Source of the DNA: Paenibacillus sp. BK033
GTDB lineage: Bacteria > Bacillota > Bacilli > Paenibacillales > Paenibacillaceae
Direction of reading: 5' to 3'
DNA length: 64,000 nucleotides
NCBI RefSeq assembly: GCF_004345425.1
Contig: NZ_SLVP01000002.1
Span: 558,001 to 622,000 of the forward strand
Of the stretch, positions 16,652 through 25,162 are shown in pieces. Made by a program: the position numbers and the translations under genes. The notes beneath the pieces were generated by a model that saw nothing but the letters and a program-made list of their open reading frames with translations, was not told the DNA's origin and ran no database searches. Each line of letters opens with the position of its first letter. Position 1 is the stretch's first letter.

Positions 16652-17388
16652 AGCAGCAAAATGTGACGGTTTGCCATAATGCCCTTGACTATATTTCGGG
16701 TGCTTGTTCCGATAAAGAAAAAAAAGCTTTCGAACGGCATCTTCCAGGCTGTCCGGCCTGCCAGTCCGAGCTTGAAGAGCTTCGGCTCGTGTGGGACTCT
16801 CTCCCTTCCGATATGGAGCTGATCGAACCGCCGGCAGATTTGAAGCAGCAGGTCATGAACGCCGCGCTCGTCTCCGTTCAACCGCGACCGGCAGCGCGTT
16901 CCTCCTTCCGGAAGCTGACCTGGGGAGCTGCTGCCGCGGCCGTACTTGCCGTATTGGTTGCGGGCACGGCATGGAATGTGGAGCTGTACCGCAGCCGAAG
17001 CGCTCCGGCCGTTATCCCTATCGAACAAGCGTTGTCCGTTTCCGCCTCCCAGATCAATCAGCTAATATCCTTAAAGCCGGTATCCGATGACGTCGCTTCG
17101 TCCTATGCCGTTGCGTGTATTGTCGATAACGGAAGCAACAAGCAATTTGTCGTCTACGTCTTTGGCGCGCCGGCCTCGAAGGACAGCTCCGTCTACCAGG
17201 TATGGCTGAACCATGCCGGACAAAAGGACAGCGCAGGCACCTTCCGGGTTGACGATAAAGGTATCGGTGTACTTGCCATGCCTATATCCGAAAATTCGTT
17301 TGCTTTTGACTCCATCGGCATCACGCTTGAACCGGACGAACATGGCGACCAGCCTCGGGGAACCAGAATGTACAGCTCGATCTCCTGA
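16648..17388 (+). CDS. Anti-sigma factor (zinc-finger + RskA-like C-terminal domain)
   Basis: A 246-residue membrane regulator. The N-terminus carries a ZAS-type anti-sigma domain with CHNALDYISGACSDKEKKAF, His in FERHLPGCPACQ, and the paired cysteines. One membrane helix lies at about 92-110 (WGAAAAAVLAVLVAGTAW). The external part follows the RskA pattern, ending in GITLEPDEHGDQPRGT, close to the SLEP-x-GGS ending of the family. It should hold the sigma factor inactive until a signal outside the membrane triggers release. Overlap with the sigma gene supports tight co-expression. Confidence 0.88.
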   Translation: MKQQNVTVCHNALDYISGACSDKEKKAFERHLPGCPACQSELEELRLVWDSLPSDMELIEPPADLKQQVMNAALVSVQPRPAARSSFRKLTWGAAAAAVLAVLVAGTAWNVELYRSRSAPAVIPIEQALSVSASQINQLISLKPVSDDVASSYAVACIVDNGSNKQFVVYVFGAPASKDSSVYQVWLNHAGQKDSAGTFRVDDKGIGVLAMPISENSFAFDSIGITLEPDEHGDQPRGTRMYSSIS

Positions 17389-17394
17389 TGAAGC

Positions 17395-17436
17395 AAAACC
17401 GCCATCCGTACGGTCAGGTACGAATGGCGGTTTATT
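17395..17436. terminator. Bidirectional terminator
   Basis: AAACCGCCAT and ATGGCGGTTT pair, with an inner CGTAC/GTACG stem. It separates the anti-sigma gene from the convergent cupin gene. Confidence 0.8.
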
Positions 17437-17443
17437 TACACGA

Positions 17444-17782
17444 TTAGGAAGGATATCTGTCTCCCCTGGTTGTAGGCTCCGAGATGACGAGAAACTGAAT
17501 GTCTCGATCCGATTGGTTGAACATCTGATGCGGAGTATGCGGGGCAACGCGGATCCCTTCATGCGCTTCCAGCTTAAAGGTCTCTCCCGCAATCTCTATC
17601 GTCGCCGTCCCCTCAAGCACAAAGAAGAACTGCTGGGACTTCTCGTGGTAATGGCGCGTTTCTGCCGTATGCGGCGGCATTTTCTCATGGATGATGCTCA
17701 AATCCTGCTGCTTCAGCAGATGCCAGCCGTCGCATCGGTCCCCCCATATGTAATGTTCCGCATTGCTTGTGCTTACCTTCAT
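17444..17782 (-). CDS. Cupin-domain protein
   Basis: A 112-residue single-domain cupin. Motif 1 is recognisable in HTAETRHYHEKSQQFFFVLEG, with the metal His and Glu residues, and motif 2 in HEGIRVAPHTPHQMFN. The remainder is beta-strand. Such small cupins act as sugar isomerases, dioxygenases or ligand sensors; nothing here narrows it. AAGGAG lies 8-9 nt before the ATG. A single gene, divergent from the tRNA-Val gene. Confidence 0.85.
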   Translation of the reverse strand: MKVSTSNAEHYIWGDRCDGWHLLKQQDLSIIHEKMPPHTAETRHYHEKSQQFFFVLEGTATIEIAGETFKLEAHEGIRVAPHTPHQMFNQSDRDIQFLVISEPTTRGDRYPS

Positions 17783-17868
17783 CGCATCTGCTCCTTGCCG
17801 TCAGCTTAACCCGTAATGTGATAAATATCGTAGCAGTTTTCCGGGTTTATGAAAAGGCAATAATTGTG

Positions 17869-17897
17869 TTGACATTCAATTTGGATGCTGATATATT
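17869..17897 (+). promoter_or_regulatory. Strong sigma-A promoter of tRNA-Val
   Basis: -35 TTGACA (17869-17874), 17-bp spacer, -10 TATATT (17892-17897), 18 bp before the tRNA. Confidence 0.8.
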
Positions 17898-17915
17898 AAT
17901 ATTCATCACTTACAC

Positions 17916-17988
17916 GATCTGTTAGCTCAGCTGGGAGAGCACTATCTTGACAGGGTAGGGGTCAGTGGTTCGAGCCCACTACAGATCA
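17916..17988 (+). tRNA. tRNA-Val (anticodon GAC)
   Basis: A complete cloverleaf: acceptor GATCTGT/ACAGATC, D arm GCTC/GAGC, anticodon arm CTATC-TTGACAG-GGTAG giving GAC, T arm AGTGG-TTCGAGC-CCACT, discriminator A. The CCA end is not encoded. It is a solitary gene with its own promoter and terminator. Confidence 0.93.
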
Positions 17989-17997
17989 TACGAACAG

Positions 17998-18031
17998 AAG
18001 CCCGCTAAGCCTTGTGCTTTGCGGGTTTTCT
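17998..18031 (+). terminator. Terminator of tRNA-Val
   Basis: AAGCCCGC pairs with GCGGGTTTT, followed by CTTAT. Confidence 0.65.
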
Positions 18032-18037
18032 TATAGC

Positions 18038-18078
18038 TTAAAAAGCGGTGCATGGACTATCCATGCACCGCTTTTTAA
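18038..18078 (-). terminator. Terminator of the response-regulator operon
   Basis: A near-perfect 19-bp stem (18038-18056 with 18060-18078). On the minus strand it ends in TTTTTAA. It includes the response-regulator stop codon. Confidence 0.75.
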
Positions 18079-19577
18079 TGCCCTGAGCCCACGCGCTGCT
18101 CCTTATACTCGCTTGGGCTTAATCCCGTATGATCCTTGAACACGCGGGAGAAATAATGCTGGTCACTGAAGGAAAGAGCATCCGCGAGCTCCTTGATTTT
18201 CAAATCCGGCTTAGCCCGCAGCTGCTTGCAGGCTTCCTCGATCTTTAATTCCATGTAATATTGGACAAAGGTTGTGTTCGTATAACGCTTTATGATCCGG
18301 CTCACGTAAGACGCGCTGACATGGAATTTGGCAGCCAGGTCATTGATGGAAAGCTGCGAAAATTTATGGAGCTTGACGTAGGCATCCATCTGCTCGAACA
18401 GCTCTTCCCCGCTTTTCCTGTTGCGCGATTGCAGCAATTCAAAGCTGTGGACACACCAGTCCAAACATTGCTCACAGAAGCCCTGATAGCTGCCTTGCTC
18501 CAGCATTTCCTTGACGGCCGCTGCCGCTGCCAGCCTTTCCTCGGGCCCGCTGCTCGGCAGCGCATGAACAAAAGCATCGCCGATCGCGGATACAAGCCTC
18601 TCCAGATCGAGATAACGGGCATGCTCTCTATACGAGATTTGCAGAAACTCGCGGAGCTTTATCAGGAATGGCTGCGATTGGCGCTGTTCGATCATATCGG
18701 TAAAGCCTCTGATGATGTCTTCCTTCCCCGTTTGCTCGGGAATGCGATAATCCGTATCAAGCAGCACTCTTTTATCCAGCAGCGTTTCCTCATCGAGCAG
18801 ATCCTTCAGCCTGTCGTATAAAGGCTGCAGCTGGTTGAAATCAACCGGCTGGAAACGGCCCGCCATAGCGATTTCAATACCAACGCTTAGCAGCAGACGT
18901 TCAACGGATTCCATCCAAGCGAGAGTTGTGGCGAAACGCTCCTTCATAGCGGGCTGGACAAAAACAAGGAAACGGTCCGAATCCTTAGCAGGAAACACCC
19001 AGCAGCTGCACGGCTGGCAAATAGCCTCAAGCATCGTTTGCAGCGTTTCGGTCTTCCACTTGCCCGAATCCGGAGTAAAAGGCTGCTTGCCAATCAGAAA
19101 CAGCGAAACCGGCTGTTCATGAAATGGCGGTCCAAGACGCAAACCGGATAGAAAGGCAGGCGGCACAATCGCCTTTAGAGGCTCCAGGCTATACTCCAGC
19201 TTTTCCGCGAGCGAATCAACGATCCGCTGCATAACCTCGATCAGCTGGCTCCGCTCGACGGGCTTCAGCAAATAATCAAACACCTGCAAATTAATGGCTT
19301 TGCGCGTATATTCGAAATCGCTGTAGCTGCTAATGAGCACAACCTTCAGAGACGAATGCAGCTTCTTAGCCTGCTCGATAAGTTCAAGTCCGCCCAGCTT
19401 GGGCATTCGGATATCGGTAATCAGGATGTCGACGGGCTGCTTCTTCAAATAATCCAGTGCCTCTTCCCCATTATAGGCCGTAGCGGCGATCCGGATCGGC
19501 AGTTCGGATGATTCGAGAAGCGCCTTGATATTACGCAGTATCGGCTTGCTGTCTTCGGCTATCAAGGCGGTAAACAT
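18075..19577 (-). CDS. Response regulator, YesN/AraC type
   Basis: A 500-residue regulator. The receiver domain is at 1-120, with the acidic pocket at IAEDS, the phosphoacceptor D55 in ITDIRMP and the conserved Lys in YLLKPV. A long middle region (about 150-390) is typical of Paenibacillus YesN proteins. The C-terminal 100 residues are an AraC DNA-binding domain with two helix-turn-helices (LSINDLAAKFHVSASYVSR and IKELADALSFSDQHYFSRVF). ATG 19577 follows GGAGAA; the longer frame has no such site. It begins 16 bp after the kinase gene. It should activate the divergent sugar importer at 21515. Confidence 0.92.
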   Translation of the reverse strand: MFTALIAEDSKPILRNIKALLESSELPIRIAATAYNGEEALDYLKKQPVDILITDIRMPKLGGLELIEQAKKLHSSLKVVLISSYSDFEYTRKAINLQVFDYLLKPVERSQLIEVMQRIVDSLAEKLEYSLEPLKAIVPPAFLSGLRLGPPFHEQPVSLFLIGKQPFTPDSGKWKTETLQTMLEAICQPCSCWVFPAKDSDRFLVFVQPAMKERFATTLAWMESVERLLLSVGIEIAMAGRFQPVDFNQLQPLYDRLKDLLDEETLLDKRVLLDTDYRIPEQTGKEDIIRGFTDMIEQRQSQPFLIKLREFLQISYREHARYLDLERLVSAIGDAFVHALPSSGPEERLAAAAAVKEMLEQGSYQGFCEQCLDWCVHSFELLQSRNRKSGEELFEQMDAYVKLHKFSQLSINDLAAKFHVSASYVSRIIKRYTNTTFVQYYMELKIEEACKQLRAKPDLKIKELADALSFSDQHYFSRVFKDHTGLSPSEYKEQRVGSGH

Positions 19578-19593
19578 AGGCTTTCTTCTCCTT

Positions 19594-21363
19594 CTAGTAA
19601 AAGTCTTTCGTGAGAGAGGCGATAATTTGCACGGTGGAACCTTTTTCCTCTCCCGCATTATTATACAGATTGAAAAAAAGCCGGTTCTTATACATCAGCT
19701 TAAGCCGATTCACCGTATTCACAATCCCCATATTTCCAAAGCTTGATGGCATATGCAGTTCATGCTCCCTCGCTTCGGAGTTCGAAATATTATTCATGAT
19801 TTCGTTAATCTTGCCGGCTTCAATCCCCTCGCCGTTATCGCTGATTTCGATGGCCCAAATGCCGTTGTACAGCTTCACCAGAATTTTGATGCGCCAAGGC
19901 GGATCGGTATTCGTAAACGCATGCTCGATACAGTTTTCGACGAAAGGCTGGATGACCAGCCGTGGAAGCTGTATCAGATTGGCGGCTGCATCCTCGGCGA
20001 TAATTTCCCATTCAAGATCGTTTTCGTAGTTTTGCTCGACAAGCGACAAATAGTTTCGGATATGCTCCAGTTCTTCCGCCAGCGAGACATGCTGGTAGGG
20101 AGACGTCACGATATAACGCAAGGAATCGGACAGATGCTTGCACATATCGGATACCGCTTTGTTCTTGCCCTCTTGGGCGGCAATGCTAATCAAATATAAC
20201 ACATTGTGAATAAAATGCGGCGCGATTTGCGCTTGAAGAGCCGAGTTTCTCGCCTTCACTTCTTCATGCAGCGCCAGCTTTTCGTTTTCGATCGATTGCT
20301 GGAGACGGCCTAACAGCTCCTGAAAGGAATCGCTTAAAGCCATCAGCTCGTTGTTATGGGAACGGTTGTCCACTCTGACATCCAGGTTGCTATAGTTGAT
20401 GCGCGACATTTGACCCCGCAGCTTCCGAATCGGCAGCAGCAGATTCCGGGTGCTGAAATAAATATACACGAATGAAAACAGCATCAGTATGGAAATAAGC
20501 GTAATCGATAAATATTGGACGGAATTGACCGGTCCAAGCACGGCCTGCTTCGGCGTAACGACATAGGTTGTCCAATCGGTGCTGGCCGAACGGTTATAGG
20601 CGATATAATTGGAATCGCCGTCCACATACATGCCGCTGCTCTCCGGATCAGCCTCCAAAAGCTCCAGCTTGCCCGGCTCCTCGGCATTCCGCGAGCGGGC
20701 AATCAGCTGATGCTCCTGGTCCATGATATAGACGTCGCCAACCGCAACATCCTCCGTGGGAAGCTGCAGCTCGGACTGGTCCAGCTGAATGGATAGATAG
20801 CCATAAATCTGGCCATTCTGATTGATAATCGCTCTATCAAACGCCGTTATGCCATTCTTTTGCTGGTATAAAATATAGTCGTTATCATCCATTGCCGTTC
20901 TTAGCCCGGCTTCCAGCAGCAACGGATTCGACGAATAACCGATGTAGGATGAAAGCGCCCGTCCTTCAAGATCATAGATGATCATATCCCGAATATCCAC
21001 GCTGGGACCGATTGCCTCGAACATCATTTGTTTCAATATGCGGCTCTGAGTCAGGCCTTCCGCGGAATCCGCCGAATGGTAACCTCCGGATAATGCCGCC
21101 GCAACCTGCTGATTAGACAAGACGCGCTGAGACAGCTGATTCTGGTTTTTAATATACTGGTCCAGCTGTCCGCTGATTTTGGCTGCCGTTAGCTGCTTAT
21201 CGTTCTCATTGTTTTCCTTCAATGGCCTGATGACCTGCCAGTTCACATAGGCCAAAAAACAGCACAGCACAAACAATAGCAAGATTAGAAACATAAGAAC
21301 TACCTTCGTTTGCAGGCTGGTGTGTCGTGGAGTAAATTTGATTTTCTTGCTGATGCCTTTCAA
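19594..21363 (-). CDS. Sensor histidine kinase, YesM type
   Basis: A 589-residue membrane kinase, partner of the regulator downstream. Helices lie at about 21-41 and 283-303 around an extracellular Cache-like sensor. A HAMP region (about 305-355) follows, then the HisKA_7TM-like/His_kinase domain with phospho-His H383 in PHFIHNVLYLI, and an HATPase domain with the N box at QPFVENCIEHAF and DNGEGI. The family usually has PHFLFN; the Ile-His change next to the acceptor is unusual. Start TTG 21363 with GGAGG 9 nt away. The signal is probably a sugar or its bound form. Confidence 0.92.
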   Translation of the reverse strand: MKGISKKIKFTPRHTSLQTKVVLMFLILLLFVLCCFLAYVNWQVIRPLKENNENDKQLTAAKISGQLDQYIKNQNQLSQRVLSNQQVAAALSGGYHSADSAEGLTQSRILKQMMFEAIGPSVDIRDMIIYDLEGRALSSYIGYSSNPLLLEAGLRTAMDDNDYILYQQKNGITAFDRAIINQNGQIYGYLSIQLDQSELQLPTEDVAVGDVYIMDQEHQLIARSRNAEEPGKLELLEADPESSGMYVDGDSNYIAYNRSASTDWTTYVVTPKQAVLGPVNSVQYLSITLISILMLFSFVYIYFSTRNLLLPIRKLRGQMSRINYSNLDVRVDNRSHNNELMALSDSFQELLGRLQQSIENEKLALHEEVKARNSALQAQIAPHFIHNVLYLISIAAQEGKNKAVSDMCKHLSDSLRYIVTSPYQHVSLAEELEHIRNYLSLVEQNYENDLEWEIIAEDAAANLIQLPRLVIQPFVENCIEHAFTNTDPPWRIKILVKLYNGIWAIEISDNGEGIEAGKINEIMNNISNSEAREHELHMPSSFGNMGIVNTVNRLKLMYKNRLFFNLYNNAGEEKGSTVQIIASLTKDFY

Positions 21364-21460
21364 GAATGATAGCCTCCGATTCGATATGAGTTCAGAATTT
21401 TACACAGAAAAGGTAAAGGTCAAACATGTACCTCCAGGTGAAATAAACCTACAATTGGAT

Positions 21461-21474
21461 TGTAAACGGATTCA
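21461..21474 (+). promoter_or_regulatory. Candidate cre (CcpA) site
   Basis: TGTAAACGGATTCA matches the TGWAANCGNTNNCA consensus with one mismatch. It lies 40 bp before the solute-binding protein gene, between the divergent regulator and importer operons. It would give carbon catabolite repression. Confidence 0.4.
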
Positions 21475-21514
21475 GTCGAAGATACAACAAAGCGCAACAT
21501 GAGGGGAGAAAAAC

Positions 21515-22837
21515 ATGAAGTACACAGCACGCAAGTTATCGTTAGGCGCGGTAAGCGCTGTACTAGCTTTATCGCTGGCAGCATGCGGAAGCAATGCTGG
21601 CTCGAATTCAGAAAGCGGAAGCAAGGGAAACACAGGAGGCGGCAAAAAAGTAACGATTGAGCTTGCTCTATCCAAAAGCTCGCAGGACTCCGCATTCGTA
21701 CAGCAGGACCTGCTCGACGAATTCGAGAAAGAAACGAATATCAAAGTCAATTTACAGCTGCTTCCTGCAGAGCAAACGTCGACCGTGCTCCAAACCAAGC
21801 TAGCCGTAAATGAAACGCCCGACATTCTGCAATACAATCTGGCAAGCGCGACGACCGACCTTAATCTCGAGCGCAACTTTGAAATATTGGATGACCAGCC
21901 TTGGGTGAGCCGTCTTCTGAACAAAGACGTTCTGTCCGCGTACGGCCATGTTTACAGCTTCCACGTAAGCCAAGATACGGGCATGCAAGGGGTTGTCTAT
22001 AACAAAGATATCTTCAAAGAGCTTGGCCTTGAAATTCCGAAAACCTACGACGAATTCCTTGCGGCATGCGAGAAAATAAAAGCAGCCGGCTACACGCCAA
22101 TCTTTATGCCATTCAAAGACAACTGGGCGGCAAACGTATTGCCGGGCGCAGCGTTTGGCGAATACGCGGCTAAAAACGAGCCTACTCTCTTTGACGACCT
22201 GAACGCTAACAAGAAAAAATGGACGGACATCAAAGCGTTCCAAACGATCCTTGACCAGCAATACGATCTGTATAAAAAAGGCTACACCAATACGGACGTG
22301 TTGAGCGACAGCTATGATATGGCCGCGGGTAAATTCCTGAACAAGGAAGTAGCGATGATGTTCATGGGCGACTGGCTGATCGAATCCGTTCAGCAACAGG
22401 ATGCCAACATGAACCTTGGCCTGTTCGCTTACCCTACGGATAACGGCGGCGACGCTTACCTTGGCGCAAGCCCGCTTGGCGGCCAGCTGTTTATTCCGAA
22501 AAAAGCGAAGCATATCGAAGAAGCCAAAAAATTCCTAGACTTCATTGCAACAAAAGAGGTAGCGCAAAAAATCGTGAACAACCAAAGCTACGTGTCCAAT
22601 CTCAATGACGTGACAACGCCTGAGCTTCCTGCTTACAAGCAAGAAATTTTGGACAACTACATTACGCCTAAGAAGGTTGCCATGACGATGGACGCTTTCA
22701 TGCTCGTTGACCGCAGCGAACTGTACAGAAGCCTTCAAGACCAGTTCACGGGCAGCAAAACGTCCCAGCAAGTGCTTCAAACCTGGAATGACAAGTTTGC
22801 CGAGCTGATGAAAGACAAAGGCGAAGCCGGCTTCTAA
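21515..22837 (+). CDS. Sugar ABC transporter, extracellular solute-binding lipoprotein
   Basis: A 440-residue family 1 solute-binding protein. The signal peptide ends in LSLAACG (lipobox), then a Ser/Gly-rich linker and a mature part with DEFEKETNIKVNLQLLP, ILQYNLAS, GVVYNKDIFKELGLEIPKTY and GDWLI, all typical of carbohydrate binders. GGGGAG precedes the ATG. It is the first gene of the importer operon with the two permeases after it, and is divergent from the YesM/YesN-type pair that should control it. The sugar cannot be told. About 120 bp with a hairpin separate it from the first permease. Confidence 0.92.
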   Translation: MKYTARKLSLGAVSAVLALSLAACGSNAGSNSESGSKGNTGGGKKVTIELALSKSSQDSAFVQQDLLDEFEKETNIKVNLQLLPAEQTSTVLQTKLAVNETPDILQYNLASATTDLNLERNFEILDDQPWVSRLLNKDVLSAYGHVYSFHVSQDTGMQGVVYNKDIFKELGLEIPKTYDEFLAACEKIKAAGYTPIFMPFKDNWAANVLPGAAFGEYAAKNEPTLFDDLNANKKKWTDIKAFQTILDQQYDLYKKGYTNTDVLSDSYDMAAGKFLNKEVAMMFMGDWLIESVQQQDANMNLGLFAYPTDNGGDAYLGASPLGGQLFIPKKAKHIEEAKKFLDFIATKEVAQKIVNNQSYVSNLNDVTTPELPAYKQEILDNYITPKKVAMTMDAFMLVDRSELYRSLQDQFTGSKTSQQVLQTWNDKFAELMKDKGEAGF

Positions 22838-22867
22838 GCGACAATTATAAACCTGTTAGACGTACCT

Positions 22868-22894
22868 GCGGCTGCTGTTCCAAACGGCGGCCGC
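22868..22894 (+). other. Intercistronic hairpin
   Basis: GCGGCTG (22868-22874) pairs with CGGCCGC (22888-22894), one G-T pair. It lies between the solute-binding protein and permease genes, where similar hairpins in sugar operons keep binding-protein mRNA more abundant. No T-run. Confidence 0.4.
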
Positions 22895-22958
22895 TCCTTC
22901 TAAGGAACAATGCAGCAGAACTAGACTATAAAATCAACAATTTTGGTGGGATGAGAAA

Positions 22959-23834
22959 ATGATGACACGCTCAAAAAGTATGTACGGCTATTATCTCGTA
23001 TGGCCAGCGCTGCTTATCTATACGGTCTTCTTCGTAATGCCGGCCATTATCGGCCTGTATTACTCCTTTACCGACTGGCGTCTGGATCGTATCGGGATCA
23101 AATTTATCGGCTTCGATAATTTCAACAAGATCTTCACGGACGATACCTTGACTCTTGCCTTGAAAAACACGTTTATTTTTGCGCTGGCAACTGTTGTCGG
23201 AAAAAATGTGATTGGCCTCGTTCTCGCCATCGCTTTAAATATGCGGCTTAAGTCCCGCAATTTCCTTCGGGCCATATTTTACTCTCCTTCTATTTTAAGC
23301 GTACTCGTAATCTCGATCGTCTTCACGCCTATCCTTCGCACGGAAGGCATGGTGAACAAGTTTTTCGACGCCATCGGTCTTCACTTCCTGAGCCAGGCTT
23401 GGCTGACCAATCCTCAGCTTGTTATTTGGACGGTTGCTCTCGTTGCCATCTGGCAGCAAGCGGGATTTCAGATGGCTATTTACTTGGCCGGCTTGCAATC
23501 CATCTCGAAGGAATACTACGAAGCCGCAACGATTGACGGTGCGGGAGCTTGGAGAAGCTTTACGAACATTACCGTTCCGCTTCTGCTGCCGGCCATCAAT
23601 ATCAACCTGATGCTTACGCTGATTGGCGGGTTGAAGGTTTTCTCCGAGGTATTCGTCTTGACAAGCGGCGGTCCGGGCAATTCCTCGCAGGTGGTGGGCA
23701 CGATTATTCTCCGGGCGTTTGGCGAAGGCAACTGGGGCCTTGGCACGGCGATCAATACGCTTTTGTTCCTCATCGTCAGCCTGATTGCCATTCCGCTGCT
23801 CGTCTTCATGCGCCGTAAGGAGGTTACCGAATAA
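22959..23834 (+). CDS. Sugar ABC transporter permease (MalF/UgpA type)
   Basis: A 291-residue inner-membrane permease with six helices. It starts with KSMYGYYLVWPALLIYTVFFVMP, and the EAA loop that contacts the ATPase is visible at EYYEAATIDGAGAWRSFTNITVPLLLPAIN. The GGTGGGATGAG ribosome site precedes two adjacent ATGs (22959 or 22962). It overlaps the next permease by 1 bp. No ATPase gene follows, so a shared MsmX-like ATPase elsewhere is expected. Confidence 0.92.
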   Translation: MMTRSKSMYGYYLVWPALLIYTVFFVMPAIIGLYYSFTDWRLDRIGIKFIGFDNFNKIFTDDTLTLALKNTFIFALATVVGKNVIGLVLAIALNMRLKSRNFLRAIFYSPSILSVLVISIVFTPILRTEGMVNKFFDAIGLHFLSQAWLTNPQLVIWTVALVAIWQQAGFQMAIYLAGLQSISKEYYEAATIDGAGAWRSFTNITVPLLLPAININLMLTLIGGLKVFSEVFVLTSGGPGNSSQVVGTIILRAFGEGNWGLGTAINTLLFLIVSLIAIPLLVFMRRKEVTE

Positions 23835-24664
23835 TGAATTTCGCTCGAAAAATATCGCTGCGCAACTACCTGGTAGAAATCTTGCTGTTAATCGCTTGCC
23901 TAGGCATTATCATTCCGCTTTTGCTTATGATATTCGGTTCGTTTATGACTAGCGCCGAGGTTTCCAAGTTTCAAATCCGTTTTCCGGACAAATGGATGTT
24001 CTCTAATTATGTAACCGTATTTAAGGAAGGCGGTCTTGCCCGCGCGTTTCTGAACGGTATCGTCATTACCGGGGTATCCGCCATATTGAATATTATGACG
24101 TCTTCCGCAGCCGCCTTTATACTAGCGCGCCGCGACAGCAAGGTCGCTAGCTACCTGTATCTGTTTTTCTTCATGGGACTGATTGCTCCGATGTCCACGA
24201 TCACAACGATCCGCGTCGTGCAATGGCTGGGCTTCTACGGCAGCATCACGAGCGTCATTCTGATTTACGCGGCTTTAAATACGGCATTCAGCATCTTTTT
24301 GTACAGCGGTTTTATCAAATCGGTGCCCAAGGTTCTCGACGAGGTTGCCTTCCTGGAAGGCGCAAGCCTGATGGGCGTGTTCTTCCGAATCATTACGCCG
24401 CTTATCGTACCGGTTAACGCAACGGTTGCGATCATGGTATTCATGTCGGTATGGAACGACATCACGATTCCTCTGTATTTCCTTACGGACAGCTCGACAT
24501 GGACGATGCCGCTTTCCATCTATAACTTCTACGGCAAATACAGCCGTGACTGGAATCTTATTTTCGCCGACCTCGTCATGACGTCGATTCCTGTCCTCCT
24601 TCTTTATTTAGCCGGACAAAAATATATCGTCAGCGGTCTTACGGCCGGCGCGGTAAAAGGTTAA
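23834..24664 (+). CDS. Sugar ABC transporter permease (MalG/UgpE type)
   Basis: A 276-residue permease and partner of the previous gene. It has six helices and a MalG-like EAA loop, LDEVAFLEGASLMGVFFRIITPLIVP, and ends in GLTAGAVKG, as MalG-type subunits do. Its GGAGG ribosome site lies inside the 3' end of the preceding gene, and the start overlaps that stop by 1 bp. It is the last gene of the operon, followed by a terminator. No glycoside hydrolase is linked. Confidence 0.92.
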   Translation: MNFARKISLRNYLVEILLLIACLGIIIPLLLMIFGSFMTSAEVSKFQIRFPDKWMFSNYVTVFKEGGLARAFLNGIVITGVSAILNIMTSSAAAFILARRDSKVASYLYLFFFMGLIAPMSTITTIRVVQWLGFYGSITSVILIYAALNTAFSIFLYSGFIKSVPKVLDEVAFLEGASLMGVFFRIITPLIVPVNATVAIMVFMSVWNDITIPLYFLTDSSTWTMPLSIYNFYGKYSRDWNLIFADLVMTSIPVLLLYLAGQKYIVSGLTAGAVKG

Positions 24665-24681
24665 GATTGTTCCTACATGAG

Positions 24682-24708
24682 AAAGCCTTGAGAGATCAAG
24701 GCTTTTTT
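24682..24708 (+). terminator. Terminator of the sugar importer operon
   Basis: AAAGCCTTGA-GAGA-TCAAGGCTTT with a T-run (24702-24709). Confidence 0.9.
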
Positions 24709-24819
24709 TGTTTCGATCAGATGCCTGGCATTCAGCGGTTAAGGGCGAACTTCATGCATTTTCTTCCTTAAATCGCGCAAACTATACCGTCTTGCAAAAC
24801 AATCGAAGGAGTGGATATC

Positions 24820-24981
24820 ATGCGTGAGGGTTTGATTCCTGCTGTTCTCGGAACTGTCGTGTCGGCCTCTGGTGCATCCCTGCTAAGAAAAAGCAAGTAT
24901 AAGCTTGTAGGTACCGGTGTTCTCGGATTTGGCCTGGCCCATATGGTGCTTGGCGCCATTGACCTGATTGAGCATCGTTAG
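24820..24981 (+). CDS. Small membrane-associated protein, 53 residues
   Basis: A short gene that begins MREGLIPAVLGTVVSASGAS and has two hydrophobic, Gly/Ala-rich helical segments (about 5-20 and 31-50) around a basic RKSKYK turn, ending IEHR. GAAGGAG lies 9 nt before the ATG. The hydrophobic pattern and good ribosome site make it a likely real gene. I do not know its function; asparagine- or spore-related small membrane proteins look alike. It is missed by a length cut-off of 60 residues. Confidence 0.6.
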   Translation: MREGLIPAVLGTVVSASGASLLRKSKYKLVGTGVLGFGLAHMVLGAIDLIEHR

Positions 24982-25089
24982 TTTTGCAGGACAAAGCAGG
25001 GAGGGAGCCCTTGGCCCCCTCCCTTTCCGCTTACTTTTAACTGCGCCTAAAAATCTTGACCCGTTGCAACACTGTTTCTCTAGACCCAC

Positions 25090-25128
25090 ACGACCTTCAT
25101 CATATATGATAAGGGTCGTTGTTTTTTT
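25090..25128 (+). terminator. Intrinsic terminator upstream of the cation efflux gene
   Basis: ACGACC (25090-25095) pairs with GGTCGT (25114-25119) around an AT-rich stem, followed by GTTTTTTT. It ends only 34 bp before the next start. It may end the small gene upstream or be part of a leader attenuator. Confidence 0.65.
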
Positions 25129-25162
25129 CGCGTGGTTAGGAAATTACTGGAGGTTGTAAAGA

